Shown here in pieces: positions 36,221 to 48,200 of a stretch of 64,000 nt of DNA. A program made the translations under genes and the position numbers. The stretch is from Amoebidium appalachense (lineage: Eukaryota > Ichthyosporea), in assembly GCA_963693365.1 (NCBI GenBank), contig CAVNZM010000006.1:3038001-3102000 (forward strand). Direction: 5' to 3'. The notes below the pieces were generated by a model. That model was not told the DNA's origin. It searched no databases and worked only from the letters and a program-made list of their open reading frames with translations. Position 1 is the stretch's first letter, and the number at the start of each line of letters is the position of its first letter.

Positions 36221-36444
36221 ACTGAAATATAAGAAAAATAGAGGGAAATTTTCACAAACAGATTGCAGCAGGCATATGCGCAGTCATGACAGATGTCGAC
36301 AGCTGTGCACGGCAACCGGAACATTCTGCAACATGTGCGTGTCATTCGAGCTCTCACGCATATGTCAGCTGGAACATTCCATGCGTCGTACTGAACAGAT
36401 GCATGTGTGCACTCACGCGGCTATCGGCAGACATCTTTGGATTG

Positions 36445-36495
<51 letters not shown>

Positions 36496-37052
36496 AGAGA
36501 GGGGGGGGGGGGGGGGGGGGGGGCAGAGAGAGAGAGAGAGCACTGAAATATAAGAAAAGAGAGAAAGAGCAAAGAGAGAGAGAGAGAGCACTGAAATATA
36601 AGAAAAATAGAGGGAAATTTTCACAAACAGATTGCAGCAGGCATATGCGCAGTGATGACAGACGTCGACAGCTGTGCACGGCAACATCGATTCGTTTTTT
36701 TTTGGGAGAGGAGATAAGCGTCCATTGGGCCAATTAATCTGGGCGTGGTATTGGGTGCAGCAGTACGGTGTGACAGACAGGTGTGCGTGGTATTTGATGT
36801 ACTTGCATCTTAATTAAACGACAGTAATGGGCATGGTATTGGGTAACTGACGAGAGAGGGAGCCCGCACGCGTCACCAGGTGTTATAAGAACGTTAACAC
36901 GTGCGCGTGCGTTTGCATTACGGCAATCATATGGGGCGTGGTATCGGGTATTTATAGTGCCCAAGTTGTACTAGTCAACTAGACACATGTCATTTTGCCG
37001 AACAATTCACTGAAGGAGGTTTCAGGGAGATTTTTCTTCATGAAAAAAAATA

Positions 37053-37556
37053 ATGGATACGACTAGTAAATTTAGGTCTCAGTGCGCGTTCGTTTATCGA
37101 CGTAGCTATAGAGACGAACATGGGCACCTTTACCATGCAGGGGATAGATGTATAAAAGAAACTTATTTAACCGGAGCTTTTTGCCGTTTACATGTTGGTA
37201 GTGAAAAACATCGAGCACAATATGCTGCACACAAAGAAGATATATGTGCCAAACAGCACGAATATATTGAACATTTCAAAAACACGCACAGAAGCGAAGA
37301 AAAAGAGTACAGAGACACGCACACGGTAGAAGCACAAAAGTACAGGGACACACACAAGGAAGAAGCACGAGAGTACACGGATACGCACAGGGAAGAAGCA
37401 CGAGAGTATAAGGAAACACATAGAGAAGATGCGCGGAACTACAGGAATACGCACAGGGAAGCGCATAGGGAAGATGCGCGGAAATACAGAGACACACACA
37501 GAGAAGAGCTACAACATTACAGGGAATCGCACGTGGAAGAGAATAGACAGTATCAG
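37053..37556 (+). CDS. Zinc-cluster protein with 11-residue tandem repeats (first exon)
   Basis: ATG at 37053 after an A-rich leader; the frame is open to 37556, where CAG|GTATATTT is a good donor (phase 0, 168 codons). The first 55 residues carry a spaced Cys/His set (QCAFVYRRSY, GDRCIKETYL, FCRLHVGSEKH) of the C...C...C-x2-H kind. From about residue 85 there are seven or more 11-residue repeats, consensus [E/D]-A-R-x-Y-x-[D/E/N]-T-H-[R/K]-E. The helical, highly charged array is encoded by 33-bp DNA repeats. Comparable Cys-knuckle plus EYxxxNKE-type repeat proteins are known from large DNA viruses and some protists; that comparison is from memory. Later exons would fall in 37.6 kb onward, where the segmental duplication begins, and I could not find them. 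Confidence 0.7.
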
Positions 37557-37874
37557 GTATATTTTACATTTTTCTTTCGCCTTTTGGTCTTTACTTATTT
37601 TGCTTCGGGAGTTTCTTGCTTCTGAGCTCTATGCATAAACAACTTCTTTTTAGTTTGTTCATGGCTTTCTACTTTCTTACTTGCTTCGATGTTTTTTGCC
37701 AAAAAAGGGGGAAAGAAAAGTAAGGGCAAGGAAAAAGCAGAAAAGAAACACTGTAAGGGAAGGGGAATGGGTAAGGAATTGTTGATTTTGAAACCAGAGG
37801 GAGGGAAAGGAGGGGGGAGGGGCAGGCAAGATATGCGCAAATTTTCTGAAACCCCTCCCCCCCCCCCCCCTTCG

Positions 37875-37879
<5 letters not shown>
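37557..37879. other. Intron-like sequence up to the duplication boundary
   Basis: Begins with the donor of the preceding exon. Lys-rich short frames at 37690-37810 have no acceptor support. Ends in a C run (37855-37870) and the G run where the duplicated segment starts. Confidence 0.4.
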
Positions 37880-37905
<26 letters not shown>

Positions 37906-38401
37906 GGGGAGAAGGGGGGGGGGAGGGAGACGGAAGAGGGAGAGAGAGACGGGGAGACAAGGGCAGGGGACGGCGCGGGAGAGGAGAGGGATAAGGAATT
38001 CGAAAACAACAGCCAAAAGGTAAACAAAAAGTAAACTCATTACCAAAACCAATAATTATGAAACCCTCCCTACCACAAATTACGTATCAAACAGAAAGGG
38101 AAACAGCAACCCACCGACTCGTATGACGGATGTGAAAAAAACAAGAACAACAGGGCCCGGGAAGGGCCGTGAGAGGTGGGGGCCGGGAGGGGAGGGGAGG
38201 GAGCCGGCAACTGAGGGGACTGAGGGAGGGGGGGGAGGGGAGAGGGGGGTTGGGGAGGGGAAAGAGAACATCAATTTAAACAGCAAAAGCCATGACACTG
38301 AGTCAAAAGACCAAAGAACCAGCAAAAGGCAAAGCAGGTCCCGGCGGGCAAGGAATAAGGGAACCCAGGAAGAAGGGAAGGGCAAAGGGAAAGACACTTA
38401 C

Positions 38402-38668
38402 TGTAGCTTCCGGCAGTTCTGAGTCACTGGGAAGGAAACCTGTAATCCCAATCATCCGGCCATCCATCTCTCCCACATATCCAGCAGCTTGAAGAAATCT
38501 TTTCACTTCAAAAAACACAAGAACGTTTGTATCCACTTGACATTGTTCCATTTCCTCTGCCTTAAAAGTTTGCACCTGCGCTCGGAAACCAGTACCAGGT
38601 ACTGCCACAATTTGTTCCAGGGAAATAGTAGTATTGTTGTGTCCCACTACCCTCCCACCCATACTCAT
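38402..38668 (-). pseudogene. Orphan first exon of gene B (left copy)
   Basis: Same 89 codons and same donor (GCTACA|GTAAGTG) as the right copy at 50967-51233. In this copy, the sequence downstream in the minus direction leaves the duplication and has no exon 2. It is therefore a 5' fragment, unless it splices to an unrecognised exon. Confidence 0.7.
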
Positions 38669-39043
38669 GCGCACACCCTTTTATACCCCATCGATTAACG
38701 CACATTCTGGAACATCACACACCTGCCATGCAACCTCAATCACCTATGTCCACAACCTTCCCCAAAAAAAGGACATGAACAAAAAACAGAAAAGAGAGGA
38801 GAAAAGCTCAACAACCAAAACAGAAAAGAAAACCAGGACAACACCAACACCTCATCGTGACCAGTAACATACACACACACTCCCTGCCAAAAACTCAATG
38901 GTTCCCGAACACCCTAATCAAGCAATTCCATGCACACGACTGTGTTAACCCCCCAAACCTCATTTCACATTCATTCCTACGGTCCCGTAACGTTAACCCA
39001 GTCCCCTCTTTAACCGCACCTGTCATAAATTATTATTCTGGCA

Positions 39044-39087
39044 TATATAATATACACCAACTACAAAACGTAGCGATCGCATTCAGT
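39044..39087 (+). promoter_or_regulatory. TATA plus TCAGT core promoter of gene C, left copy
   Basis: TATATAATATAC at 39044-39055 and TCAGT at 39083-39087. The ATG follows 23 bp later. Identical to the right copy at 51609-51652. Confidence 0.6.
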
Positions 39088-39109
39088 TCAAAGTCTATCC
39101 GGTTTCAGC

Positions 39110-39520
39110 ATGGCAGCTGACGGTGGAGAATTGATGGCACTACGTACCGATTTCAGAGAGTATTTACCTTCTCTCTCTCCAATTCAACTGAAAAACCCGA
39201 AACATTACTGTTTAGCAACAGGAACGCTTAAGTTCCCCAACTGTTTCAATCCTACAGATCGATGGGGTGCCGGCACATGGTTGGTATATTTCAAAAGTGA
39301 CACACATGGAGTCTACGGGAAACTGCATGTAGTACCAGCCATACAAAAGGTTGAAGGGTACGGACCAATTCACCAAAACGAGAAAGTCAACGTACGTTTT
39401 CATTTCCATTGTGTTTCTGGTGAAGAAAGAATACAAGGCACTCCAGTGTACTTCTACGCAATAGGAACACAATTGCTTTCAACTCCAACTTTAACGCATG
39501 GTGATTTCATAAATCCCTAA
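39110..39520 (+). CDS. Gene C, hypothetical 136-residue protein (left copy)
   Basis: Starts MAADGGELMALRTDF, a Kozak-compatible CAGCATGGCAG start, and ends HGDFINP. It is compact with no signal peptide or membrane segment; mixed beta-type composition (GAGTWLVYFKSDTHGVYGKL, KVNVRFHFHCV). The nucleotide and protein sequences are identical to the copy at 51675-52085. It is divergently arranged with gene B, about 440 bp away. I recognise no family. The identical duplicate and the clear core promoter favour a real gene. In this copy the 3' flank is cut 212 bp after the stop by the LTR element. Confidence 0.75.
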   Translation: MAADGGELMALRTDFREYLPSLSPIQLKNPKHYCLATGTLKFPNCFNPTDRWGAGTWLVYFKSDTHGVYGKLHVVPAIQKVEGYGPIHQNEKVNVRFHFHCVSGEERIQGTPVYFYAIGTQLLSTPTLTHGDFINP

Positions 39521-39731
39521 ATCACCGTCGACAACAACACCGCGACAGCAACAGGTACAGCCTTCCTACTACATCATACCTACGTACGGTTGTTTACGGT
39601 TATTTATCACTGGTATGCCGGTAGTGAAATGTAATTGGTTGTTGTTTAATGACTGGAATGGCTGCAAAGAAAATGTCTTTCTGTTGCCGTGGGGAGAGTG
39701 TTTATCAACAGCCACTCCCTACCACTCACAC

Positions 39732-40211
39732 TGTAAACAGTTGGACTAGTTAGGATAAGGCAGAGTACAACTGAATCAAAATAAAGACAGAGAACGGGTA
39801 GAAAGGCACACGCGGCCAGGTTGCTTTTACTATGGGCCGACTCAGTCTGTCTCAGACTTCACTGATGTGATCCCCGTACTGGGACGGCTTTCTTATATAG
39901 CCCCCAGGTTTCGGATCAAGGCCCAGGATTGGTTCATCCGCGGCCAGCGCGGGTGGCAACATGCCATTCGTGATTCTGGTGCGGTCCGAGCCAGTCAGAC
40001 CTTCGTCCTATTTATGCAAACCTCTTATTGGTTCACTTCGTTTATGTGGTATGCAGCGGAAGAACCATATATGGTTCAATTCTTAGGTCAGAGTGAGTCC
40101 TATTGGTGCGGACATAATATTTATGTGATATTCATGACAAAGCACGAATCGTGTGCTAGTAGATCACATTCTTTAGTAAACATGTACAGTTCATGTGTAC
40201 AGTTGTTTACA
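39732..40211 (-). repeat. 3' LTR of the non-autonomous element
   Basis: 480 bp, TG...CA ends with the 8-bp inverted terminus TGTAAACA/TGTTTACA. GGCTTTCTTATATAGCC in plus orientation could hold the promoter in reverse. Confidence 0.9.
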
Positions 40212-40222
40212 CTCCCCCCCTT
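40212..40222 (-). other. Polypurine tract of the non-autonomous element
   Basis: Minus strand AAGGGGGGGAG directly abutting the 3' LTR, as needed for plus-strand priming. Confidence 0.7.
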
Positions 40223-42826
40223 GTCGGGAGCCTGGTGGTGTCGTTAGACAAGCAAACCACCAGGCTGAGAGGCGATAAACAACCTTCAGCGAGAATTCTT
40301 GTGCGCCGAGCTGCTGGGCAGAACAGAGCAAGGACGGTTGAATAGAGTTGTGCACGTCTATGAGCACTTCTTCATTTGCCAAAACGTAAATTCATGCAGC
40401 ATTCTTCTGTGATTTCATTTTCGTGGCGAAGATTGTTGCAGAGTGTGCGTGCGTGTGCGGATTGTTCGCTTCGTCTCTGTGCTTGGCCTTTTCTGTAGAA
40501 GTAATATTTTCCTTTTTGGGGAATTTTTCCTTTTTAGGACACTCCCGCAGATTCGTTTTCAATTGCGAGTAATTTAGTTGTGTGGATGAATGATCATACC
40601 AAACATTCGATAATGAATATAACTCAAGCCTTAGGTCACTTCGTAGCTCAGGTAGTGGTGGATAGCTTCAAGGCTTAGCCACTGCTCCTTATCCCGGTTC
40701 TACCTTAAGACTGTAAGGCGAGTCACCATGGCCGGAAAAGCCACTTCTTTCATGAACAAAGAGCACTTCTTTCCTTTCAGCTTTAACCCTGCATCATCGG
40801 AGCCGGGAATAACATGAATAAGAATGCCCTAAGTGTTCTTCGTTGGGCGACATAAAGAAATATATCAGCCCGTCAGAACCATTAAAAACCCGGTTCATAA
40901 TTCATAAGAAGAGGGTAGGCAGAGCAAGTCTTCTTCAGAAAACACATGCTTCCATTCGTGAGCAGTTTTCGTATCCCATTTGCCAGCCATTTCCGTTGAG
41001 CAGGGGGATTCCAGGCATAATACATTCTTCTGGAGGCTTGGCCTCAAAAGAAAAGTCGTCACGGTCGCCCTTTCTTTTGTAAGCAACTTCGTGAGCGCGC
41101 TTCGTATCTTCATATCCTCCAGTGCAGGTCTGGATGGTGCCCCATCCTCTGCTTCTTTTGTAGGTGGCCCTACTGTTGGTTCTGTTTGTTGTGTGGAAAA
41201 CCAAAACCATTCGTGTTCGTGGAACTGCTTTGTGCTGTGCTTTCTTTCGTGTTGGTGTTCATGGAGTTACCCCATTCACACACCTACTACTTTCATACAT
41301 CAGACGTAAGTAGCTGCCTGGGGGGTGTGTGGTTCGTGTTCGTGGCATTCTTCTGTTCCTTCGTGAGAAGAATATTCGTTTTAGCAGAGGTGCCCAATAA
41401 GGCAGCTTGTGGGGTTGTCTCCCGCATGTGCCCATTGGTGGGGTATGCACGTGCTAAATTGTTACAGTGTCATCATATTGCAAGGGAATAACATGGTCAC
41501 CTCCGTACCAGGGCCTAGGTACACATGATGGTCCGATGTGTTAGTCAACAACACCTTGCATTCGTATTCGTATTCGTCTTCCTCGTCACTTTCTTCAGTA
41601 GTGAAGGAGGGTATTCGTAATTCGAAACTGAAAGGCTTCCAGCCAAAATACTGACACTGTATGCTGGGGTTGTGAGGGAACGGTGCCCATACCACATTCT
41701 TTTGTTTTCTTTATTCTGGTGGGGGTGTGCCGGCAGCAATTTTATTTTGCATGCGGGTATTCCAGGCTTTACAGCATAGTTCGTATGTTATAGTATTTGT
41801 ACAGTATTGCCACACACTGGCAGTTACCTGTAAATTCGTACCCCACAGCTTCGTTTGTTTCGCATGCACGAACAAAGTTCTGCATCGACTTTATTACATG
41901 CCTTCTGTGCACCAAGAGTGCAAATTCGTTGGGGCATGGCACCAGGAAGGGCCATACATGAGGCATATGTTCGTAATGTGTTTAGGCATGCCAGCATACG
42001 TTCATGCGCATGTTGTGCATCCTGTGCGATAAACTATGGGGCATGCTGTATTCGACAACAGCAAGAAATTCGAAGCATGCATGCAAAACTACTTTCACAG
42101 CACCTTATGTCCTACATGCTATAGGAACAGCGACTATCTTCTTCTTTAAATGCATTCGTGCTGAAAGTGGCCGTGCATCTGGCTTGCGAGTGTGGACGTG
42201 CATGCGGTGGCATGGACACGATGGCAGTGTGCAATAGGGCAATGCACGCAAGGGCAACGGTTTTATTTTCTTCCTAACATAGAGGGGGCTGTGTGCATTG
42301 CAACCCAAGCAGTGTTGTGCATTCGTTCTTTCATTTTCGTATTTCCAGTTCATTTTGCTTTCGTTTTTCGTTTTTTGTCGTTTGATAACTTCGTTACTTC
42401 ATTTTGTTTTCGTGTTGCATTCATTTCGTATTTCCTCTATGCAATCGTTTGTCGTTAATTCTTTATTTCATTGCGTATTCGTGATGGTTGGTTTTTCGTT
42501 GGTTCATTGCTTCGTTAGCAATTCTCTATTCGTTTGTTCGTGTATTCGTTGTTTCGTTGTGTTTTCGTTTTTCTTCGCGTTTTTTATGTGTCGTAGTATA
42601 AGGAGATTTTCATGCTTTCAATTCTTTCCGTGTAGGTGGGCTGGCCACTTCAAACTTGTCGGTGTATATATTCTAAGCCGGAAAAGGAAAGATGTGCCTA
42701 TCATCGGGGTAAAAAGGATTGTGATCGGCCATGGGAGATTCTTGAGCTGATTGAAAGATGTGAGATTCTTGAACTGATTGAAAGATGTGATTGAAAGATG
42801 TGAGATTCGAAGGATGCGAGATTCTT
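40223..42826. other. Non-coding interior of the non-autonomous LTR element
   Basis: No domain or convincing frame. From about 41190 to 42600 the pentamer TTCGT recurs more than 30 times (for example ATTCGTATTCGTATTCGTCT near 41560, and TTCGTTTGTTCGTGTATTCG near 42529). Near the primer-binding site, GAGATTCTTGA and TTGAAAGATGTG are tandemly repeated (42730-42830). Confidence 0.6.
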
Positions 42827-42843
42827 GAACTGCGCGGTCGCCA
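42827..42843 (-). other. Primer-binding site of the non-autonomous element
   Basis: Minus strand TGGCGACCGCGCAGTTC begins one base after the 5' LTR (42845-43324). TGG at the start pairs with a tRNA CCA end. The primer tRNA would end CTGCGCGGTCGCCA; which tRNA that is cannot be told here. Confidence 0.75.
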
Positions 42844-42844
42844 A

Positions 42845-43324
42845 TGTAAACAGTTGGACTAGTTAGGATAAGGCAGAGTACAACTGAATCAAAATAAAGA
42901 CAGAGAACGGGTAGAAAGGCACACGCGGCCAGGTTGCTTTTACTATGGGCCGACTCAGTCTGTCTCAGACTTCACTGATGTGATCCCCGTACTGGGACGG
43001 CTTTCTTATATAGCCCCCAGGTTTCGGATCAAGGCCCAGGATTGGTTCATCCGCGGCCAGCGCGGGTGGCAACATGCCATTCGTGATTCTGGTGCGGTCC
43101 GAGCCAGTCAGACCTTCGTCCTATTTATGCAAACCTCTTATTGGTTCACTTCGTTTATGTGGTATGCAGCGGAAGAACCATATATGGCTCAATTCTTAGG
43201 TCAGAGTGAGTCCTATTGGTGCGGACATAATATTTATGTGATATTCATGACAAAGCACGAATCGTGTGCTAGTAGATCACATTCTTTAGTAAACATGTAC
43301 AGTTCATGTGTACAGTTGTTTACA
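42845..43324 (-). repeat. 5' LTR of the non-autonomous element
   Basis: 480 bp, equal in length to the other LTR. The one difference I see is ATATGGCTC (here) versus ATATGGTTC. Confidence 0.9.
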
Positions 43325-43374
43325 CACACGCGCATACCATATCATGTGCACGCAAACACACACAAACACACACA

Positions 43375-43377
43375 CAC

Positions 43378-43456
<79 letters not shown>

Positions 43457-43499
43457 TGCAGACACACACGCACGCACACACACACACACACACATGTGT

Positions 43500-43570
<71 letters not shown>

Positions 43571-44237
43571 GTACACACACACAGACACACACACACACAC
43601 ACACCGACACACAACTTTCTCCTTCTACCTATTAACCAAATTGTTCCCCTACACACGCACCCACGCACACACATACACACACATGCACACACACACAGAC
43701 ACGTGCCCGTACACACATACACACGTACACACCTCATTTCCGTGGCCTGCTCTAAGCGGGGAACGGGGGCCCCGAGGGGAGGGGGGGGAGGGGAGGGGGG
43801 GGGGGATCCATACTTCCTACTCACCAACTGGGAAGCTAATGGATGTTTCAGCCTAACTTTGCCGGGCTAATGGCTTGAGAGATATCGACGGATATAAATA
43901 CCAAAGGGGAGGGGGGGAGGGGGGGGGAGGGGGGGAGGGGGACAGCTACAATCTACACACACACAAACACACGTGCGTACCTACACACACACACACATAC
44001 GCACGCGTACACACGTGCACACTCCGTACACACACACAGACACACACACACACACACCTACACTCCGAAACACATGCAAGTGTATGCCACGTGCAATAAT
44101 CTGATTGGCACACAAACCTCCCTTGTGTCGCAAGTTGCAACGACTGGCAGTCTGCAGGTAATTGCCACAGTGTCACACGCACGCATGCACGCACGCACAC
44201 ATACAAAAACACACACACACACACGCACACGCATACG

Positions 44238-44320
<83 letters not shown>
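43375..44320. repeat. (CA)n clusters
   Basis: CA arrays at 43381-43452, 43501-43568, 43570-43605 and 44239-44321, with CA-rich DNA at 43660-43735 and 43960-44060 and a G-rich stretch at 43775-43945. No gene supported. A basic plus-strand frame at 44330-44523 (GMGKKKPRVREGNSNG) lacks support. Confidence 0.9.
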
Positions 44321-44323
<3 letters not shown>

Positions 44324-44517
44324 ACAAAAGCTTAAACAGAACAGGAATGGGGAAGAAAAAACCACGGGTAAGAGAAGGGAACAGCAATGGAAGGGAACGA
44401 AAGGGATCAGGGAAACAGAGCAAGCAACGGGAAGAGCACGAGCAATCAAACAACAAGGGAAGAGCAAGGTATAAGGGAAAAACAGCAACGGCCGATGAGT
44501 CCCACAATTCAGATTCC

Positions 44518-44683
44518 GGCTGAAAATAAAAAATCTTTATTCAGATATGTAAACGAGTCACAAATCTCCAAAAAAACAACACGCACAGCCAAATCATGTT
44601 TAGAAATACAAAATAAGACGTAAGTGACAACAACAATCACAGTATACATTTGGCAAAACATCAGATCACAGTCATATTCCTGA

Positions 44684-44726
<43 letters not shown>

Positions 44727-45000
44727 GTCTTCTCCCCTTCCGCATCTTCTTTTTCACCACAACCTGAACAAACCCTCTAACGAACCCAAACCACTTTTTT
44801 CACCACTAAACGTCATTTCATACAAACCTTTCACTTCTTTCCCCATCTTTCAGCTGAAAATAATTATAATCTTTATCACTTATGTAAACAAATCACGCAT
44901 ATTTTTTTTCACCACAACCCTAGAAAACCCTGTAACGAACCCAAATCTCTTCTTTCACCACATAAACATCATATCATACCAAGCCGGCTCATTCAACATA
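44518..45000. repeat. Imperfect direct repeat around a poly-C run
   Basis: CTGAAAATAA...ATCTTTAT...ATGTAAAC...TCAC occurs at 44519-44562 and again at 44852-44897. TTCACCACAACC...AACCCTCTAACGAACCCAAA occurs at 44752-44790 and 44909-44946. The order is the same, so a unit of about 250-330 bp is duplicated with a C run (44687-44724) in one copy. Confidence 0.6.
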
Positions 45001-45239
45001 TCTTTGTCATAAAATAATATAACTCAATAACTCTATCCCAATACTACATCATACAAAAAAATCTTTTTTCCTGCACCACCACACATGTCTACCTACAAAA
45101 ACAACTTGATCTATCAAATACCGTGACATTAAACTTGACCCCACTGGCCACTTCTTTTCGTACTGCGTAACCCTATATTACAATTCCGAAAGAGACTTTA
45201 CATAATAACATCCAGAACCAATGCTATACTTGAAAAATC

Positions 45240-48200
45240 TCAACATTCAGGTTTCTCCGAGTCTTTCTTCTTTTTCAGATACGGGTTGAAAAACGCTGGC
45301 GTGCCGGTATATGCTGGCTTCATAGCTCCTCCAGCTGACTGTGGCCGAGAAGTTTCCTTGGGGGGATAAATTGGCGTAATACTGCCCGCGCGAATGACAG
45401 GGCCACTGGAATCACTTTGAAGTAGTCCATGCACCGACACAAGTTTCCCATTTTCAAACGTCAATGGACCACTTTCAGACGGTTTTTGTGTCACAGCATC
45501 GCGTTTGTGATAACTTGCGTTATCATCAAACTTGACAGTGTAAACCGTCGCTGTCGTATCCTATTGTATGTGTACTAGAGACGCGGCACTCTACTAAGTG
45601 TACACACACGAAAAGGAACGAACGTGTACGGAAAAACGGTAAAGTTTATTCAGACCAGGCTCCGACGGGCAAACTTAGATCCGTACGGAATGAGTCTAAG
45701 TTACGACTGAGGCCATCAAGGCCGTGCCCTCAAAGATCATCATCACCTGGCCCCCTACGATGCCACATTCCATTAACATTCCGATCTACTTTTATCGTGC
45801 GCCTGCACGAGCTAAGTCGATCTACTCAACTAATATATTTATCCAAGTCTCACCCCTCACCCTCCCCCTAGTGGCACCGCAGAGTCTAAATCTACATTTC
45901 ATACTATCCTCCCCCCCCCCTCCCTCCCCCCTTTCCTCTACATCGAAATATATAAATAAGTTTGGCAACATATACTATCAAACCTTGCCAATACTTACAA
46001 AAGGGCTTCTGCCCGAACAATCACATTCCTAAGTCCTCCTACGATCTATCCTACACACTAATTAGAATTCTATTGGACGGCTGTCCCGGCTGACGTGGTC
46101 CAATGCCCTGCGCCGGCAGAGGCAAGATGCACGCAGCTGCCAGACAGCTATCTTGAGGCCTCGGACTTGATCTTGATGATCTGTGGACCCGGGCCACCCC
46201 CCCCCCCCCCCCCCCCCCCCCCGATCTCGATCGTAGACTTAGGCTAATCTGCTGAGACGGATTAGTATATGTCAACTCCCCCCCCGGCCCCCGGAAAAGC
46301 TGAGTCCCACCTCAGTCACATTACATCTAACACCCCCTAAAAAGACATAGACTAATCAGTCTCCCAAAAAAAATTAAATAAATAAATTACGAAGAAAAAT
46401 AATAAATTAATCTACACCATAAGCTTGATACCTACGGAGACACCTATGATAATAAATTAAATTCCTACGACTACGTTCACACTCCTCCTCGGTCTCCTCC
46501 CCTTCCTCCCCCTCCCCCCGTGTGTCTACGTGTATTTGCATCACTCCCCCCCCCGGCCCCCTCCCCCACCGACTTTTTCACACCACGATTAAACTGAGGA
46601 ATAACTCTTTTTGGCCGAGAGGGAGCACTAGGCAACTCCCTCTGCACTAATCTAGCCTCATAAGCACGAATAGAAAACGGGCAATCCAAATGAAACTCAG
46701 GCAACCACTGATCTTCCTGATAACCTCCCTCAAAACGAATTAAATAATAATTTACCTTACCTTCCTTACCTTCGATAACCTTTTTATCCATAATTTTATC
46801 TACTGCAGCCTCCGATACATCCACCGACCCGTCATAGTCGGGGGTGAATGCATCTAACACTCGACGGCCCTCCGGCCGTTTAACCCTAAGGGCCCTATCA
46901 TAATATTCCTTTATATCATCTACATTATAAAATCTAACATCACTCTCATTATCTAACCTCTGCACCTTATATTCCGTCGGACCTAACCTAGCCACTATTT
47001 TATACGGGCCAATGAAAAGAGGCAACCATTTCTTACCATACTTACGAAGACCTTCACCTTCACCCTTACCTTCCTGCTCCTGCTTATATCTCTTTTTCCT
47101 AGTATGATCCCTAATTAAAACTAAAGTACCCTCGGCAAATTCACGTAACGGACGTGTGGACACGTCTGCACGTGTCTGTGCCTGCTGTGTACGGGCCAGA
47201 GCTGCATCACGTGCAGCCCGGGCCCGGGTTAGTAGCTGCTCCCGGAACTCAGTCCAGTGGGGATAGGTTAGTCGGTCAGCCCCCCCATCGGCAAAAGTGC
47301 CGTATCTAACAAACTAATAGCCTCCTGCCCATAGACCAAATAAAACGGAGAAAAACCAGTCACAGCATGAGGGGTAGAATTATACGAATGAGCAATAAAC
47401 CTAGACATATGATCCCAATCATTAGCCTCCACATCCACCATTTTGCCAAAGGACGTCTGAAACACTGCATGCACACGTTCAGAGATGGCATTTGCTTGAG
47501 GGTGATATGCAGACGTAGTGATATGAGCTACCCTTAAAATTTTACACACCTCCGACACCAACTGATTTAAAAACACACGACTCCTATCCGTTAACAAAAC
47601 ACGAGGACAACCAAACCTAAGACAAATTTCATCCACAAAAATACGAGCAAACAAAACGGCATTAGCAGTGGGGAGAGGAAAAACTTCAACCCAACGAGTG
47701 GCCACATCGGTGACGGTAACAAGAACAGTGTTACCCTCAACCGTAGAATTAAAAGGACCGACCACATCCACTGCTACCCTTTCAAACATACGAACATTAA
47801 AATCCCTAATAAACGACGGGCGGGAACGAGAGTGGGGACTCTCATTCCTTTCCTGACAATGCATGCATGACAACACATAATCCCTCACCTCCCTACTCAT
47901 ACCCGGCCAAAAATACGAACGATTAACACGAAGCAACGTCCTATTTACACCTAAATGACCAGCCATGGGATGCTCATGCACCATATGCAAAACCTCAGGC
48001 ACAAGTGCCGTCGGGACCCAAACTCGGTGTCCGTCTGGCCCAGAACAATGATAAACTAAATCCTGCTCTACCTGACACATTTTTGCTAACTTAGCTACCT
48101 TAAGCATCTGCCTTTTATTTTTAAATTTAATCGAATCAACCGGCCCCTTTAAATAATTCTTAACCAGACCAATCAACACATCTTCCTCCTGCGCTAAGAT

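Larger units (their letters stand above)
39732..43324 (-). mobile_element. Non-autonomous LTR retrotransposon, 3593 bp
   Basis: Two 480-bp direct LTRs (39732-40211 and 42845-43324) start TGTAAACA and end TGTTTACA, and differ by about one base. A 5-bp target duplication CACAC flanks the element (39727-39731, 43325-43329). The uninterrupted target CACTCACACGCGC is present in the right duplication copy at 52290-52302. Primer-binding and polypurine sites place the element on the minus strand. The 2.6-kb interior has no reverse transcriptase, integrase or long frame, so it must rely on another element. The near-identical LTRs indicate a recent insertion. Confidence 0.93.
37880..43568. repeat. Segmental duplication, left copy (interrupted by an LTR element)
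   Basis: Matches 50440-52521 almost base for base at an offset of 12565 (for example T38194/C50759-type single changes only). The match stops at 39731, where an LTR element begins, and resumes at 43325. The left boundary is inside a G run and the right boundary inside a CA array. Confidence 0.9.

Noticed and set aside
40627-40740. tRNA-like stretch inside the LTR element interior
   Set aside because: No A-box/B-box pair or cloverleaf could be drawn.
44330-44523. Basic plus-strand frame (GMGKKKPRVREGNSNG)
   Set aside because: Purine-rich composition explains it; the upstream part is (CA)n translation, and no acceptor is convincing.
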